Assembly (NCBI GenBank): GCA_028015205.1
Contig: CM051520.1
Coordinates: 7,474,501-7,538,500, forward strand
Direction of reading: 5' to 3'
DNA from: Mytilisepta virgata
Taxonomy: Eukaryota > Mollusca > Bivalvia > Mytilida > Mytilidae
DNA: 64,000 nucleotides
A program made the position numbers and the translations under genes. Below the pieces are notes generated by a model. The model saw only the letters and a list, made by a program, of their open reading frames with translations. It ran no database searches and was not told the DNA's origin. Below, in pieces: positions 33,610 through 45,710 of the stretch; the stretch's first letter is position 1; every line of letters starts with the position of its first letter.

Positions 33610-34642
33610 ATGGAAAGAGTTGTTGGAAGAGTCAGTGAAATTTTCTCCTCTGTATCTAGATTATTTGGTAAAATGGAACAATCAAAATGGATTTGTTTGC
33701 CAGATGTTGTAGTGATTGAAATTTTCAAACGTCTTAAGGATAAAGACCGGGCAGCGGTTGCTCTGGTATGCAAGAGATGGGCAAGGCTATTCAAGACACC
33801 ATGTTTATGGCGCTCAAGACATTTTGAAATGGGAGGTTATAAAGCGCATAGTAATGGTAGCCGTGCCTGCGCGTTTGCAGATTTATTTGGAAGCTATGTG
33901 AAGAACTTATCCATTTCGTGCAGTCATCCTTCTTATCATACTACAAAAGTTTTTCAAAAAGCAGTTGAAGATGTTTTAATCAAAATGCGCTCAGCTCAGT
34001 TGTATGAATTTGAACTTGAAAGACTTGAGCTAGAGCGTTACTGGAAGTTTGAAACTTCGCGCGATCGGTTGATAACTTGCTTTGCTCGTTTTTTGAAGAA
34101 CCAAAAATTCTTAAGAGTTTTTGATATGACATCAGCTCAATGTAATCTAGAAAACGGGTGTCGAATACTGCAGGCCCTTAGCAATAACTCTGGAGATAAA
34201 ATAGAAGATATGTATATTGAAGATTTTTTCCATGCAAGAATCGCAGTTTTCCAGACTGAACGTTATAGATTATCAATCTCAAAATTTACTAATATTCACT
34301 ATTTAGGCATAAACTATAATTGCTTATCTGAAGAAATAATTGAAATATTTTCCAAAACGCTCGCAGGGAAACTAGAATTTATGAATATCAAAGTTTACAA
34401 AAACGATCCGCATTTCCATACTATAAGTGGTTTTCAGTGGTCAATGTTACGTCGTAAATGTCCCAAATTAAAAGTAACGGCTTGGTTCGAAAGTATCGGT
34501 CATTCTACAGATATTGTGCCAGTTCTAGTTAAGGAAATACCATTAAAGGATCTACATATCTGGACCGGATATGATGATGATACGGAATGGAGACTGGGAA
34601 CTACTATAGATCATATTACAGAAAGTTTCTCAAATTCATTAA
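33610..34642 (+). CDS. FBXO39-like 2 exon 1 (F-box)
   Basis: 344 codons plus one base. The donor TTAA|GTAAGT interrupts the frame exactly where the paralogue's exon 1 ends. Confidence 0.88.
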
Positions 34643-37600
34643 GTAAGTATATATACTAGTATAAATAAAACTAGAAATTATGACTGTAATACACGGATGC
34701 CACGCCCTATGTCCAGAAATGGACCTAAACTCACAACTTAACCAGAGTCGCTCAAGCGTACAATGTAGGTCATAATGACCTAATTATTGTATGACTGCTC
34801 ATTCCAACCCATTGCACATACACTAATGAATTTTCATTGATACACTATGCTTAGTTTCAAAGAAATGAATCTAAACGCAAAACTTAACCAGAGTCGCTAA
34901 AGCATAAAATGTAGGTCATAATGACCCAATTATTGTATGACTGCTCAGTACTACCCAAGGCACATCCACTAATAAAGTTTCATTGATACACTATTTTTAG
35001 TTCCAAAGAATTGAACCTAAACGCAAAACTTAAACATATAGTTCGGACGTACATACGGACAAGGGTAACTCTAAATGCTCTACCCACATTCGTGGGAGGG
35101 GCATACAAACTTTTTACGAACTTATAGAATAGAGAATTGAAACGGGGAATGTGCCAAAGAGACAACAACCCGACCAAAAAGCAGAAAACATGGACTGTAA
35201 TACATGGGCTGTTCTTTAAACTATTTCACAATAGAATACATGGCCGTTGCCATTGTTGAATTGTAAGTATTTCTGGAATGTGTAACCCAAGAATCATTTC
35301 CATAGTATTGATATTCTCGAACTGTTTCAATTAAAAAGTCAATTCGAATAAAACCGTTCTTAAACTATTTATAGAACAGTTTTTAATTTTTAGCGACTAG
35401 TTAAGAAAAAGTCTCAATTCAATAATACACGGGGAACCGTAACGTTTTATTAATGAAAACTTATTTGTCAATCCGTAATTTAACTGTGAGAACTTTTCAC
35501 CGGCACTTGTTTCTGTTAAAAAAGAAACCATATATCCTCATAATAACATGGTATTTTTTTAACAGAAACAAGTGCACGTGGAACTTTTGTAGCATTAATT
35601 TGTAATGTCGATAAGTGTCACATACCGCTAATAGGGACAGACATTGAAATGGGTATTTTGAACTGTTAAAATCTCTTCTTGTGTTCGTGATTACGGCTAG
35701 TCTTTTCTGTTGCTTTTATTTTCATTGGTCAAATTTTACCATAGTTTATCTACCTTTAACCCTTTCAACAATGGGAATTAACCTTTTTGTCAATAAATGC
35801 ACAATATTCAGAGTAGGAAAAAAAGACCCTCTCCCCTCTTTCCAAAAAATACAAAAGAAAAACTTAAAGTTTGTTAGTTGTAAGCGGAAAAACACAAAGT
35901 GTAAAAGGGGGTGTAAAAATTAGCCTCAATTCATCAGATTCATTATCTATATCGAACAGAGTAGAAAATTAAGGTGCAGCCATAGAGGACAAATATACCT
36001 AAGGAGCAAATCGACTGGACATACAAACCCAGGAAGGCAAATGAACAACCACAAGCACAACAAATAAACACTGAAAACTAAAAAACAATGAACAACACGA
36101 ACTCCTATAAAAACCAGGAGTGAAACAAGGTGCTCCTTAAGGGTAAGCAGTTCCTGTTCCGTATACGGCACCCGTCATGAAAACTGACACCTTACAGTTG
36201 AAGAGCTCTCAGGCTTGATGTGGTATGTGAATAAGGACATTATAAACATTAAAGCAATGTCAAATGATTCAAACTTTTCTTACGATCACAACTCTTATAA
36301 TTTCAGTTTCCATGTCATTAGAGCTGGATAACAACCATGAATTTGTAGATCACAACATTGTGAACTTAGTACTTAGATGTAAGAGACTCAAGCATCTTAC
36401 ACTGAATGCCATTGTTATAATCAGCACTATTAGTACTATCTGTACATTACAGTCAGAGAAGAAAATTGGTATGTTTAGTACAGTTACTAATGTATGTGAT
36501 GAAAATAGTACAAAACTCACCCTGTAAAAACTCAAAACCTGACTAAACAGTGAATATTCTAGGGTAAAGTAAACTGCGGAAGCCAAACTCCTGTGTATTT
36601 CGAGCGAAACATTTCCAGTCCAAAACGGCTTTAGTTTAAAAAAATCACATACATGATTGTTTAAGTGTGAAATTTCAAAGGTGAAGTGCAGATTTTAAGA
36701 TGAATGAATAGAAAATCTAAGGTTAAAACATCAATTTCGTCTTTTATCCAAACCTTGATCTGTGTTCTCTGATTCATAACAATATTTCCAAATTCAAATA
36801 ACTGGTGAAACAATACTCAGGTTCAAAGTTAGCTGATTTCCACATTAAAAAGGGGCGTAACTAAATAAAAAATTATAAAAATGAAATACAAAAATTCCAA
36901 ATCAATCTTTATTTACTGGTACCTGACAATATTTCCAAATTTTAAATGATATAATAAAACAACACTCAGAGATATCGAATGAAAACATAAATTTTGGCTA
37001 TTCCCACATCATCAAAGCAAACCAGAAAACAAAAAAAATTGCAATTTTTTCATTCATAAAGGGTAACTCTGGAATGGTAAAAGGCACCATACCCAAATTC
37101 ACACTTGATCTGTATATTCTTGTAATAAGTATTGTGCATAATTTGTTTTACATTTAGCTAAGCCACACTCAAGTAACGGGGCAGAAAGTACAAAATTCAC
37201 AATTTTTTCATTTATGAAGGGGCATAACTCTGGAATGGTAAAAAACATGGTCTGTGTATTATGGCTATAAGCACAGTGTATAATTTAAAAGATTTTGCAA
37301 AAGCAAAATCAAGTTACAATGCTGGAAGTACAAAATTAACAATTTTTCCACTTATAAAGGGACATAACCCTAGAATGATAAAGGGCATCATATCCAAATT
37401 TGAACTTGTTTTGTGGACTTTTTGTGGTAGTACACTTTATGTATAAGTTTCAAAACATCTGACCAAGGCAAACTCAAACTAGAACTGTGAGGGGACCTCA
37501 CTAACTGCACCCCCTGCTGCTGTTAATTTAATGGACTAGGGCATCCTTATCATGGTGAATTGTCTCAACTGGGTATAACTGAGGGAACAAAAGGGTATAA

Positions 37601-39210
37601 AATTATGGGAAAAAGTATTGGACCAGGACATACTTCTCATGCACACATCTACGTACTAGGATCTAACAGTATGCAAAGTTTCATTAACCTCTGATAAGGC
37701 ATGTTTGAGAAACTGCAGGTACAAAAATTGGGGGATAGAGAGAATTTCTAAGTCCAAAAGGGTATACAATTATGGAAAAAAGTATTGGACCAGGACATAC
37801 TTTGCATGCGCACATCTTTGTACTAGGATCTAACAGTATGCAAAGTTTCATTAACCTCTGATAAGGCATGTTTGAAAAATTCACAGTCTGTCTATTTATA
37901 AAGGGGCATAACTCTGGAACTGTATAAGGCATGATACTAACATTCTATCTCAGTCTGCATATTATGGTAATAAGCATTGTATATAAGATTAAAAACATTT
38001 GGACAAGGCAAAGTCAAGTTAGAGTGCTGAAATCAAATGGTGACAGACAGACAAATGGGTCTATAGGGGTATTACTGAATGGCCGCATTGCCAATGGCAG
38101 GGGTATAAAAATAAATACAGTTGAACTTTGTTAGCACTAGATCACTCAAACATCAATGATAGCTTGAACCTTTTTGATGGTCAAGTCAATTTTCATATTA
38201 TCATCATGTTAAAAAAGCCACATGTTCTCGAACACAGATTTCACAAAAAGTCAAACAAAAATTTTGGTCCCAACAAAATCTGTGTAATTTACCAAGGATA
38301 TCTTGAAGTCAATAATTAAATGGACAAATGACAATCACCCCTGTGACAAAAATACATAAAAGTCTTATAGAAAAATGTTCCAGTTCAATGTCATGATTAC
38401 TATTAATTCTTTATGAAAAAATATTTCATTGTAATGATCAGCTATACCAACTCTTATACAGTATGGCATTGAAAATTTGTCGTATTTAATCAAACTTCAG
38501 TAACAATCACCGACAACTCGAACAGATTTTGACCGTGCCGTGGAATTGGAGCCATGTTCTACTGTAATAATAATAATAATAATAATATATATAAAAACCC
38601 ACACATTTTGCATCTCTAAACCAAGGTTTTTATTTGTAGTTACATAAAAAGTTATGGCAACAATTCCACTTGAATTAAGTTCTTGGAAACAGACTATTCC
38701 AGAACCTGCTCTGTTGACATCAATAAATCACAAACACAAACCAGATTACATATGATTTAACATCATTATTAGAATACTGGGTATATTTATGATCTGTCCG
38801 GGCTTTCTTTGACATTTTGTAATCAATGTTTCTGTGGGTATTTAGTTCTTGATGATCATCAGAATACCACTAGACGGTAGCACTTACAAATCAATCTAAT
38901 GGGATGTTGTCTCACTATCACATACCTCATATCCTTTCATTTTCTTGTTTAAACATTTTAATGTAACTGCTGCATTGTAACATTACTTCTAACGCCATTA
39001 CTTAAGACACAAATATGTTATTAGAAAATTTTAAAAATTTAATTTCTGTATTTTCTAGCATTAACTTCCTTTCATCTAACGGCCTGTGGACTATCTGAAC
39101 AAGAATGGCTAGTGATGTCCCAGATAAAGGATGAGTATTCTGATATGATACAAGAACAAAATTTGGACTTTAAATTCTCTACTGATCTATTGGTAGATCT
39201 TGGTGGATAG
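33610..39210 (+). CDS. FBXO39-like F-box protein 2, complete, 3 exons
   Basis: Exons 33610-34642, 36307-36468 and 39059-39210 join in phases 1 and 1, the same as the divergent neighbour, to give 448 residues. The F-box lies at about residues 27-72: ICLPDVVVIEIFKRLKDKDR, LVCKRWARLF and CLWRSRHF. FBXO39-type features follow: QCNLENGCRILQALS, MYIEDFFHARIAVF, LGINYNCLSEEIIE and LVKEIPLKDLHIW. Exon 2 encodes SMSLELDNNHEFVDHNIVNL; exon 3 encodes LTSFHLTACGLSEQEWLVMS and ends LLVDLGG. A second Met at 33673 (MEQSKWICLPD) aligns better with the neighbour's start, so 427 residues is an alternative. Confidence 0.87.
34680..35115. mobile_element. Hairpin-ended element with two to three ~175-bp units (FBXO39-like 2 intron 1)
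   Basis: Units share 'aacttaaccagagtcgct', 'aatgtaggtcataatgac' and 'tattgtatgactgctca' (about 34733 and 34885). A 'cggacgtacatacggac' spacer and a terminal hairpin CCCAC-attc-GTGGG (35083-35096) follow. Confidence 0.75.
35128..35195. repeat. Fragment of the 'agagacaacaacccgacca' repeat
   Basis: Starts 'gaattgaaacggggaatgtg' and matches the start of the repeat at 19905 in the same orientation. Confidence 0.6.
35196..36306. other. FBXO39-like 2 intron 1, right part
   Basis: An open frame at 35681-35923 is lysine-rich low-complexity AT sequence. A near-perfect inverted pair is built on 'aacagaaacaagtgc' (about 35502-35575). No gene is supported here. Confidence 0.5.
36307..36468 (+). CDS. FBXO39-like 2 exon 2
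   Basis: Acceptor ATAATTTCAG|TT, donor AAAATTG|GTATGT, 54 codons. It aligns with the paralogue's exon 2 by LxLDxN and the CKRLKHLTLN / CERLRDLSLF segment. Confidence 0.85.
36865..38110. mobile_element. Tandem-unit element with terminal palindrome (FBXO39-like 2 intron 2)
   Basis: Repeated phrases include 'aaggggcataactctggaa', 'catatccaaatttgaactt', 'tcattaacctctgataaggc' and 'ctaggatctaacagtatgca'. They show at least five diverged units of ~150 bp and a near-exact ~160-bp duplication (about 37600-37700 and 37760-37870). The right end has a GACAGACAGAC spacer and the CATTG-c-CAATG palindrome near 38085. Confidence 0.75.
38118..38564. mobile_element. pogo/Tigger-like MITE
   Basis: CAGTTGAAC at the left and GTTCTACTG at the right form imperfect inverted ends. 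Each is flanked by TA (38116-38117 and 38565-38566), as expected for Tc1/mariner/pogo insertions. Internal 'actcgaac' also fits the family's ends. It is followed by an (AAT)n run. No transposase. Confidence 0.6.
39059..39210 (+). CDS. FBXO39-like 2 exon 3
   Basis: Acceptor TATTTTCTAG|CA. It encodes LTSFHLTACGLSEQEWLVMS to VDLGG and stops at TAG 39208-39210. The paralogue has LRSLNLGVLGIDESDWRHLM at the same position. Confidence 0.85.
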
Positions 39211-39287
39211 TACGTGCTAACTTAATATCAATCGATCAATTTTAAATTATTTATTGTATTTGCTGTAAATACAAATTTATTTTTAGA

Positions 39288-39293
39288 AATAAA
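39288..39293 (+). terminator. Polyadenylation signal of FBXO39-like 2
   Basis: AATAAA 78 bp after the stop codon. Confidence 0.5.
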
Positions 39294-40753
39294 AAGTTAA
39301 TATTTACTTTATTTTTTTATGATAATGATTCAGTATACAGCTACTCTCTCAGTATAGAGAAAGAGATGCCTGTTGAAACTACATATACATTTACACCTTG
39401 CTTAATAAAACATTTATACACAATAACCACAACTAACTTGATAGAAATGCCAGCTTTTTTTTGAATGTACAGTTTGTCCTTAGTAAGTAAACAGTCCTTT
39501 CAGTCAAATTTTAAGAAACTGCAGATGTCCCAGAGGATGTGTTAACTAGCATCAATTACATTTTTTAATATGCATTAATGCTGTGCCATTTTTATCTTAA
39601 GACTTTGGTAACCCAAACTTATTTGTTAAGCTTATATGATTGGTATACACAACAAAATTCCATTAAACCTTTCTCCTTAGGTAAAATGACCAAATGTTAT
39701 GCAAATATCCTTGAAAGTCACATTAAAACAATGTATCTCCATAGCAGGCATTCAGGTTTATCATTACTGCTTGTTCTTTCAAAGTGTGAAGATTTTAGTT
39801 TTTTGCAGTATAAAAGACAGCAAAAAAAAATTAAAATGTTTTCTCACAAATCAAAATGAAAATGCTCATCTTTTAAAGTGTCAAAAATAATTTTATAAAA
39901 AAAATATAACCTTCAGTTGAGACTAGATAAACACAGTCAAGCTGTGCTTTTTCATTTGTCAAACAATATTCCATATAACATTTGCAAAAAAATTTAAACA
40001 TAGCACAAAGTGCTCATGTCCAGTACTGATGCTAACATACTAATGCATAAAAGGTATAAATAATTTAGCCAATTTCTACAGAGGATTTTTTAAATTTAAG
40101 TAGGAATCAAATTTTCTTTAAAGTTGTTAAAAAATAGATGTAAATGAATTTTGTTGTGCACATTCATTCGCAATGTATTTTGAATTAATACAAAAAAGAT
40201 TTATATTTGTTTACTGGGTCCTTCATAAAAAACAAAATTCTCTACCATTTTCCATAACATAGGAAGATAACAACTACAACTTTATAATTTCTAATAAGAA
40301 GATTTGTTTTCTAAAAATTTAATTTCTATTCATAAATATTTCAAAATTATTCCTCTGAGAAACGTGAATATACAAGTCCTTTCCGAACTTGTTTCAGATT
40401 TCTTTTCGAAAGAAAACTTTATTTAAGGTAGGAAAAAATCAATTAAAGTTTAAAATCGTTCTTATTTCATGCAACCATTCTGAATAAAATAGATGGTTGA
40501 AATGGATTAAAAAATCAAAATAAACACTCGATAAGGACGGAAAATATAAGCCTGGTGAAAATGTTAAAATTAGCAACTGTCACCAGCTGGTAACAATGTT
40601 CGTAACTTTGAAAATTTTGTAAATTAAATTAAATTTTACCTGCATTCACACTTCTGTAACTTTTAATATTCATAAACTGAATTTTGCTTGACTCAAAACA
40701 CAGTCTTCTTTAACACACAGTTGTTATTCAATAGAGTTGTCTTTCTATAAACT

Positions 40754-41760
40754 AGAGGCTCAGTCAGCTGAGCCTGTATCGCTCACCTGACAAAATGCTT
40801 CTACAAACTTCCATTAATTCTTTGGTTGAATTTGCTTCAAAAGTTTCAGAGCAGATGATCAAAATATATTTTTCTCATAGGGTCCAAAGTATTTCCCCTC
40901 TGGCGGCCATGTTTTTCTCAGATTTGAACATAATGAGCCAACTTTGTAAAGGACCTTCCATACATCATTCCAGTACAGTTTTATTCAATTTGCTATTATA
41001 GTTTTAGAGGAGATGATCAAAATGTTTTTTTCCATAGGCATGTATGTTAAACTTTGTTCCTGCTGTCAGCCATGATGTTTGTCACATTCGAACGAAATGA
41101 GCAATCCCTCTAAAGGACCTTCCATACATCATTCCAGAACAGTTTGGTTAAATTTGCTAAAGTAGTTTCAGAGGAGATGAACTTTAACATGTTTTCCCAT
41201 AGGGTCCAATGTTAAACTATGTCCTGCGCTGGTAGCCATGTCTTAGGATGGATCGGAAAAAATTTAGCAATCTTAGTAAAGGACCTTTCATACATCATTC
41301 CTGTAAAGTTTGGTTAAATTTGCTAAAGTGGTTTCAGAGGAGATGAACTTTAACATGTTTTCCCATAGGGTCCAATGTTAAACTATGTCCTGCTCTGGCA
41401 GCCATGTTTTTTGGCGGATTGGAAAAATTTCAGCAAATCTTAGTAAAGGACCTTCCATACATCATTCCTGTAAAGTTTGGTTAAATTTGCTAAAGTAGTT
41501 TCAGAGGAGATGAACTTTAACATGTTTTCCCATAGGGTCCAATGTTAAACTATGTCCTGCTCTGGCAGCCATGTTTTTTGGCGGATCGGAATAATTTCTG
41601 CAATTTTAGTAAAGGACCTTCCATACATCATTCATGTAAAGTTTGGTTAAATTTGCTCCATTGGTTTTAGAGGAGATGATCAATATGTGAAAGTTTACGG
41701 ACGACGGACGGACGACGGACGCCAAGTGATGGCAAAAGCTCACATGGCCTTTGTCACCTT
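40754..41760 (+). mobile_element. AGCTCAC-family element, plus orientation
   Basis: Starts with the palindrome aggctcagtcagctgagcct and 'gtatcgctcacctgaca'. Six units of about 145 bp follow, sharing 'aggaccttccatacatcatt', 'tttggttaaatttgct' and 'gtccaatgttaaactatgtc'. It ends with a CGGACGACGGACGGACGACG spacer and 'agctcacatggcc'. Mirror image of the 29246 copy. Confidence 0.85.
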
Positions 41761-42088
41761 AAGTGATTGACTGCATATAACCCTACATGTATGTATGATA
41801 CCTTGATTTAAATGGTATTAAGTTCATAGAATTATTTGCAGATTGGGAGTACTTTGCCCTATTGAAACTGTCGTGATGACAATAGTTTGTACTGGACTAA
41901 AAATGAAAAGAATGTCAGTCAAACTTTTTGGGATATTCACACATTTCATAATCAAGTTTTTCTGAACCTAAAAATTTAATTTGTCATCAACATACAAATT
42001 TACATAGTAATAAGCCTATCAATTAATTTTAAATCAAATTTGGATATTTTCAACAATGATATTGATCTCTAAAGTTTTTACCTTTCAG

Positions 42089-42235
42089 GAATGTTTCCAA
42101 TTTTTGAACAGGTCATACAATATAACCTGGTTTGGGTCAGTTTATGCATAATAAACCGCGAAGCGGTTTATGAATGCCGTAAACTGACCCAAACCAGGTT
42201 ATTGAAGTATAACCTGTTTAAAATTGGAAACATTT
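42089..42235. repeat. 147-bp long palindrome (foldback element)
   Basis: The arms fold over nearly their whole length. The outer arms are 'gaatgtttccaattttt' and its complement. The inner perfect 21-bp arms (42124-42144 and 42180-42200) carry AACCTGGTTTGGGTCAG. The centre is AAACCGC-gaa-GCGGTTT (42153-42169). Confidence 0.9.
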
Positions 42236-44473
42236 CTTATAATTTAATTTCCAAACACAAGTACAATGATTCCTGGTACTATTTGAATTTACAAGTGGTG
42301 TATTAATCCTTTGATGATGTCACAAGACCAAACAAGGTTATACAGTATAACCAATGTTGCTCTATGATGTTCAGCCAATCAAAATGCAGTATTCAAATCA
42401 AATTATATTATTAATTATTGTAAAATGTTGCCTTATTGACACAATATGGTTTTCGTATGTTTCTGCAGAATGTTATAAATACATGCACATGTTCTGGTTT
42501 ACACAAGAAACAGATAATATAAAACAATGTTTTACACTTGGTATTTTTTGTAGTTTACACGCAACGGTGTCCTTTACATAAGCAGTATTGTCAGAAAACC
42601 TTGGTTCACGAAAAGGATTTTTGCCATTTTAAAGATAAATACAGGCATAAAAGAATAATTTATTTTTCTTTAATTAATCATGCAAAATTGTTAAAGACAC
42701 CATTAATCTTTTATCATTGTTTGTAAAGATCCTTGAAGATCATAGCCTCAAATATGTAATCGAAAAAATGAACATTTAAAAAAATTCAATCACTATTTGA
42801 AAGCTGTTTTAAAATTCATTAAACCATCAACATTTTGTACATATTTGGTGCAACATCCAACTAAAGATAACTTAAGAATTATCTCACTTTTACAGTAAAA
42901 TTTCTGTAGGCCAAATATGTGTGTTCCTCTATGTGGAGTGATGAAGAAAGTACTGTAAAAGTAATTGTTTTAGTTTCAACAGTGTTAATTTCATCTCATG
43001 GGCAAGTGATCACACAATTAAAATTAATTAAGGTATTTTCATTAGCAAAAAGTTTACAGACAAATACTGAAATAAACATCATGACAATAACAACAATACA
43101 ATAACATCAAAGCACAGTATTTAATTCAAATATTTTATGTGGGAGGTGATTTCACATTATAATCATCAGATTTCTTTGATGTAAATTATGGAATGCTAAC
43201 TGTGATTTATATACCATATCTATTCATTTTTATACTCCCCTTTAGTATAGAGCTCTTAAATTTAAAATGTTGTATCAATCAGAAATCTCTATATCCACCT
43301 GTTATTACAATCTAAAATATACACTAAAATGCTAAAATAAGATCTACTTGAAGTAATTTCTATGAGAATGAAAAAGTTGTACAGCACAGTTTGTTTATAA
43401 CGTGTAGGCTTGTAATGAAATCAGGCTTATAACAAAGGGGAGATTAATCCCCGGTCCTATTGCAATTTAAATAGTGTATTTTTGTAGGCTTATAACAAAT
43501 TTATCGTAACAAAATCAGGCTTATGAAGAGAATTTTAATCCCAAACATCGTTTTAATTACTCTTAAGGGGGTTCATGCAGGGAGTTAACTCTTTGAAATT
43601 CACCTGAATGTTTTAATCACACACTATAAGTAAAGAGCTTCTCAATGATCAAAATTAGTGTTTTTCAAACTGCTACATATCCAATGAAATTATTCCCGTA
43701 AATTGTGTGGTTCAAATTTTTATTATTTTGTCAACAGGTCAAAGTAAATATTTCGTCAAAATTTTATAAGAACTAAAAGAGCCAAATCTATTTTAGTCAT
43801 AGTGTTGGGTACCCCCTTAAGTGACCTGCTATAGACAAGAAAACTGCTGATCAAACAAATTGTTTACCTATCTTCCATTACACACAAACAATCACATATA
43901 ACAAGGTGAATTAAACTGGACACTTCCGTTACTGATAATTGAAAAAGTCAATAATGCCATCTTTGTTAATGATGTCAATATGCAAACAATAAACATGTCT
44001 TTGTTCTATACCCTTTTGATAAACTACGTAATTTAGGATTATTTATACATGTATATGAACTCTGCTATAACAAAGAATTTATGCAAAATTCATCTTCAAG
44101 GTTCAGAAGGGAAAATGATTTTCAAAACATTTTTATTGGAGTTTAAAGAAATTTCTTTCAACAAAGATACATTTGAAAACAAATAAAAATTTAATTAGTA
44201 ATTAACTGGTATTAGAACAGAAAGCAGTTTCACATTGACACTAATGAGAAGATGTTTAGAATTTATTTCTAAAAGGCAAGGTAACTCTGCATTCTTCTAT
44301 TATAACGAACAATGCCTATAATGAAATAAGATTGAGAGTCCAATGGAATTTGTTTTAAACGAACTCTACTATAAGTGAAATCAATGATTATCACTGATTT
44401 ATGATATGATGTAACACTATATAACATATATAACCAAATAATTTGTATAAAATAGGAAAGACAAAAAAGTCAA

Positions 44474-45384
44474 AACCAGAAATCTACGATTACAAAGTTC
44501 GCCTCGTCCCCCTACTAATTTTGGTGTGTTGCTGTGTAGCTCCCCGAGATGCACCCTTACAGAAGTAATGATTGTAGGTCGCTTGGTATTGGAGAACTGA
44601 ACTCAGATGTAAAACTTTACCTAAGTAAATGAAGTGTGATAAGTAGATCAGAGTGACTTATTATAGTCGGAGGCTGTGTTACTCCCCGAGATATACCATG
44701 ACACCATGTAATATGATTGTATGTCCCTTGGTATCGGAGAACTGAATTCGGACATAAAACATAACCTAAGCCAATGAAGCGTGATAAGTAGGTCAGAGTG
44801 ACCTAAGTTGTTGGGAGGCTGTGTTACTCCCTGAGATGCATCCTCTCAAGTTATATGTATGTAGGTCCCCTGGTATTGGAGAACTGAACTCAGATGTAAA
44901 ACTTAACCTAAGTCAATGAAGTGTGATAAGTAGGTCAGAGTGACCTAATTTTGGTGGGAGGCTGTGTTACTCCCCGAGATGCATCCTGATACAAAGTAAT
45001 ATGACTTTAGGTTCCTTGGTATTGAAGAATTGAACTCGGACGTAAAACTTAACCTATGTCAATGAAGCACGATAAGAAGGTCAGAGTGACCTAATTTTGG
45101 TAGGAGGCTGTTTTACTCCCTGAGATGCACCCTCATACCAAGTAATATGAATGTAGGTCACTTCTTACATGAAAACTGATTTTTGATATAAAACTTTAAA
45201 GTCAACCGTATAATATGGGTCATGTGACCTTCATCTTATGTCACATGGTCAGTCTCTTCATCATGCACCTGTACACAAAAAACTATAGCCCTATGCCAAC
45301 TAGTAACTTAGAACTGGCTGTGCATACACATGCGGATGCCGGGGTAACTCCAATAGTCCCCCTCGACTTTGTTGAGGCGAACTA
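44474..45384. mobile_element. Hairpin-ended element with five ~160-bp units
   Basis: Ends 'aaagttcgcctcgt' and 'tttgttgaggcgaac' are inverted. The right end contains the near-perfect stem CCTCGAC-ttt-GTTGAGG. Five units share 'ctccccgagatgcatcct', 'ttggtattggagaactgaac' and 'gataagtaggtcagagtgac'. Relatives occur at 17719 and 19063. Confidence 0.88.
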
Positions 45385-45650
45385 ATTAGATTTTGATCCT
45401 ATAATTTCAAATATGTTTAAACATTTAACAAACACATATTTTTAACAAATATCTTTCGTGTTATCTCCCCTTGTTCAGGATTCTTTAGATTTAAAAAAAA
45501 AATTTCTATTTCATAGTCTCTAGAACTTTGCATGTAATATGATCAATATTATGATCAATCAGTCCTTGATGACATATCTTCCTTGACTATCTCCTCATTG
45601 ATAATATGCTGCCATAGTTTCTGTTCAATTTGTCAATTAAAACCTTTTTG

Positions 45651-45710
45651 CTATACTAGTTGTACATCTTTGTTTTTTGATATTGTCAGTAATTTTAAAG
45701 CTCTCAGAAC
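45651..45710 (-). CDS. SKA2: SKA2 exon 9 (C-terminus)
   Basis: Acceptor CCCATTTCAG|GTT. It encodes VLRALKLLTISKNKDVQLV and stops at TAG (plus 45651-45653). Confidence 0.87.
   Translation of the reverse strand, partial: VLRALKLLTISKNKDVQLV

Larger units (their letters stand above)
39294..45650. other. Intergenic region between FBXO39-like 2 and SKA2 (convergent)
   Basis: No gene is supported in this 6.3-kb spacer. It holds the elements at 40754-41760, 42089-42235 and 44474-45384. The stretches 39300-40750 and 42240-44470 are AT-rich and unassigned. Confidence 0.6.

Noticed and set aside
35681..35923. 80-residue plus-strand frame in FBXO39-like 2 intron 1
   Set aside because: Low-complexity, Lys-rich at the end, no splice-site support or homology.
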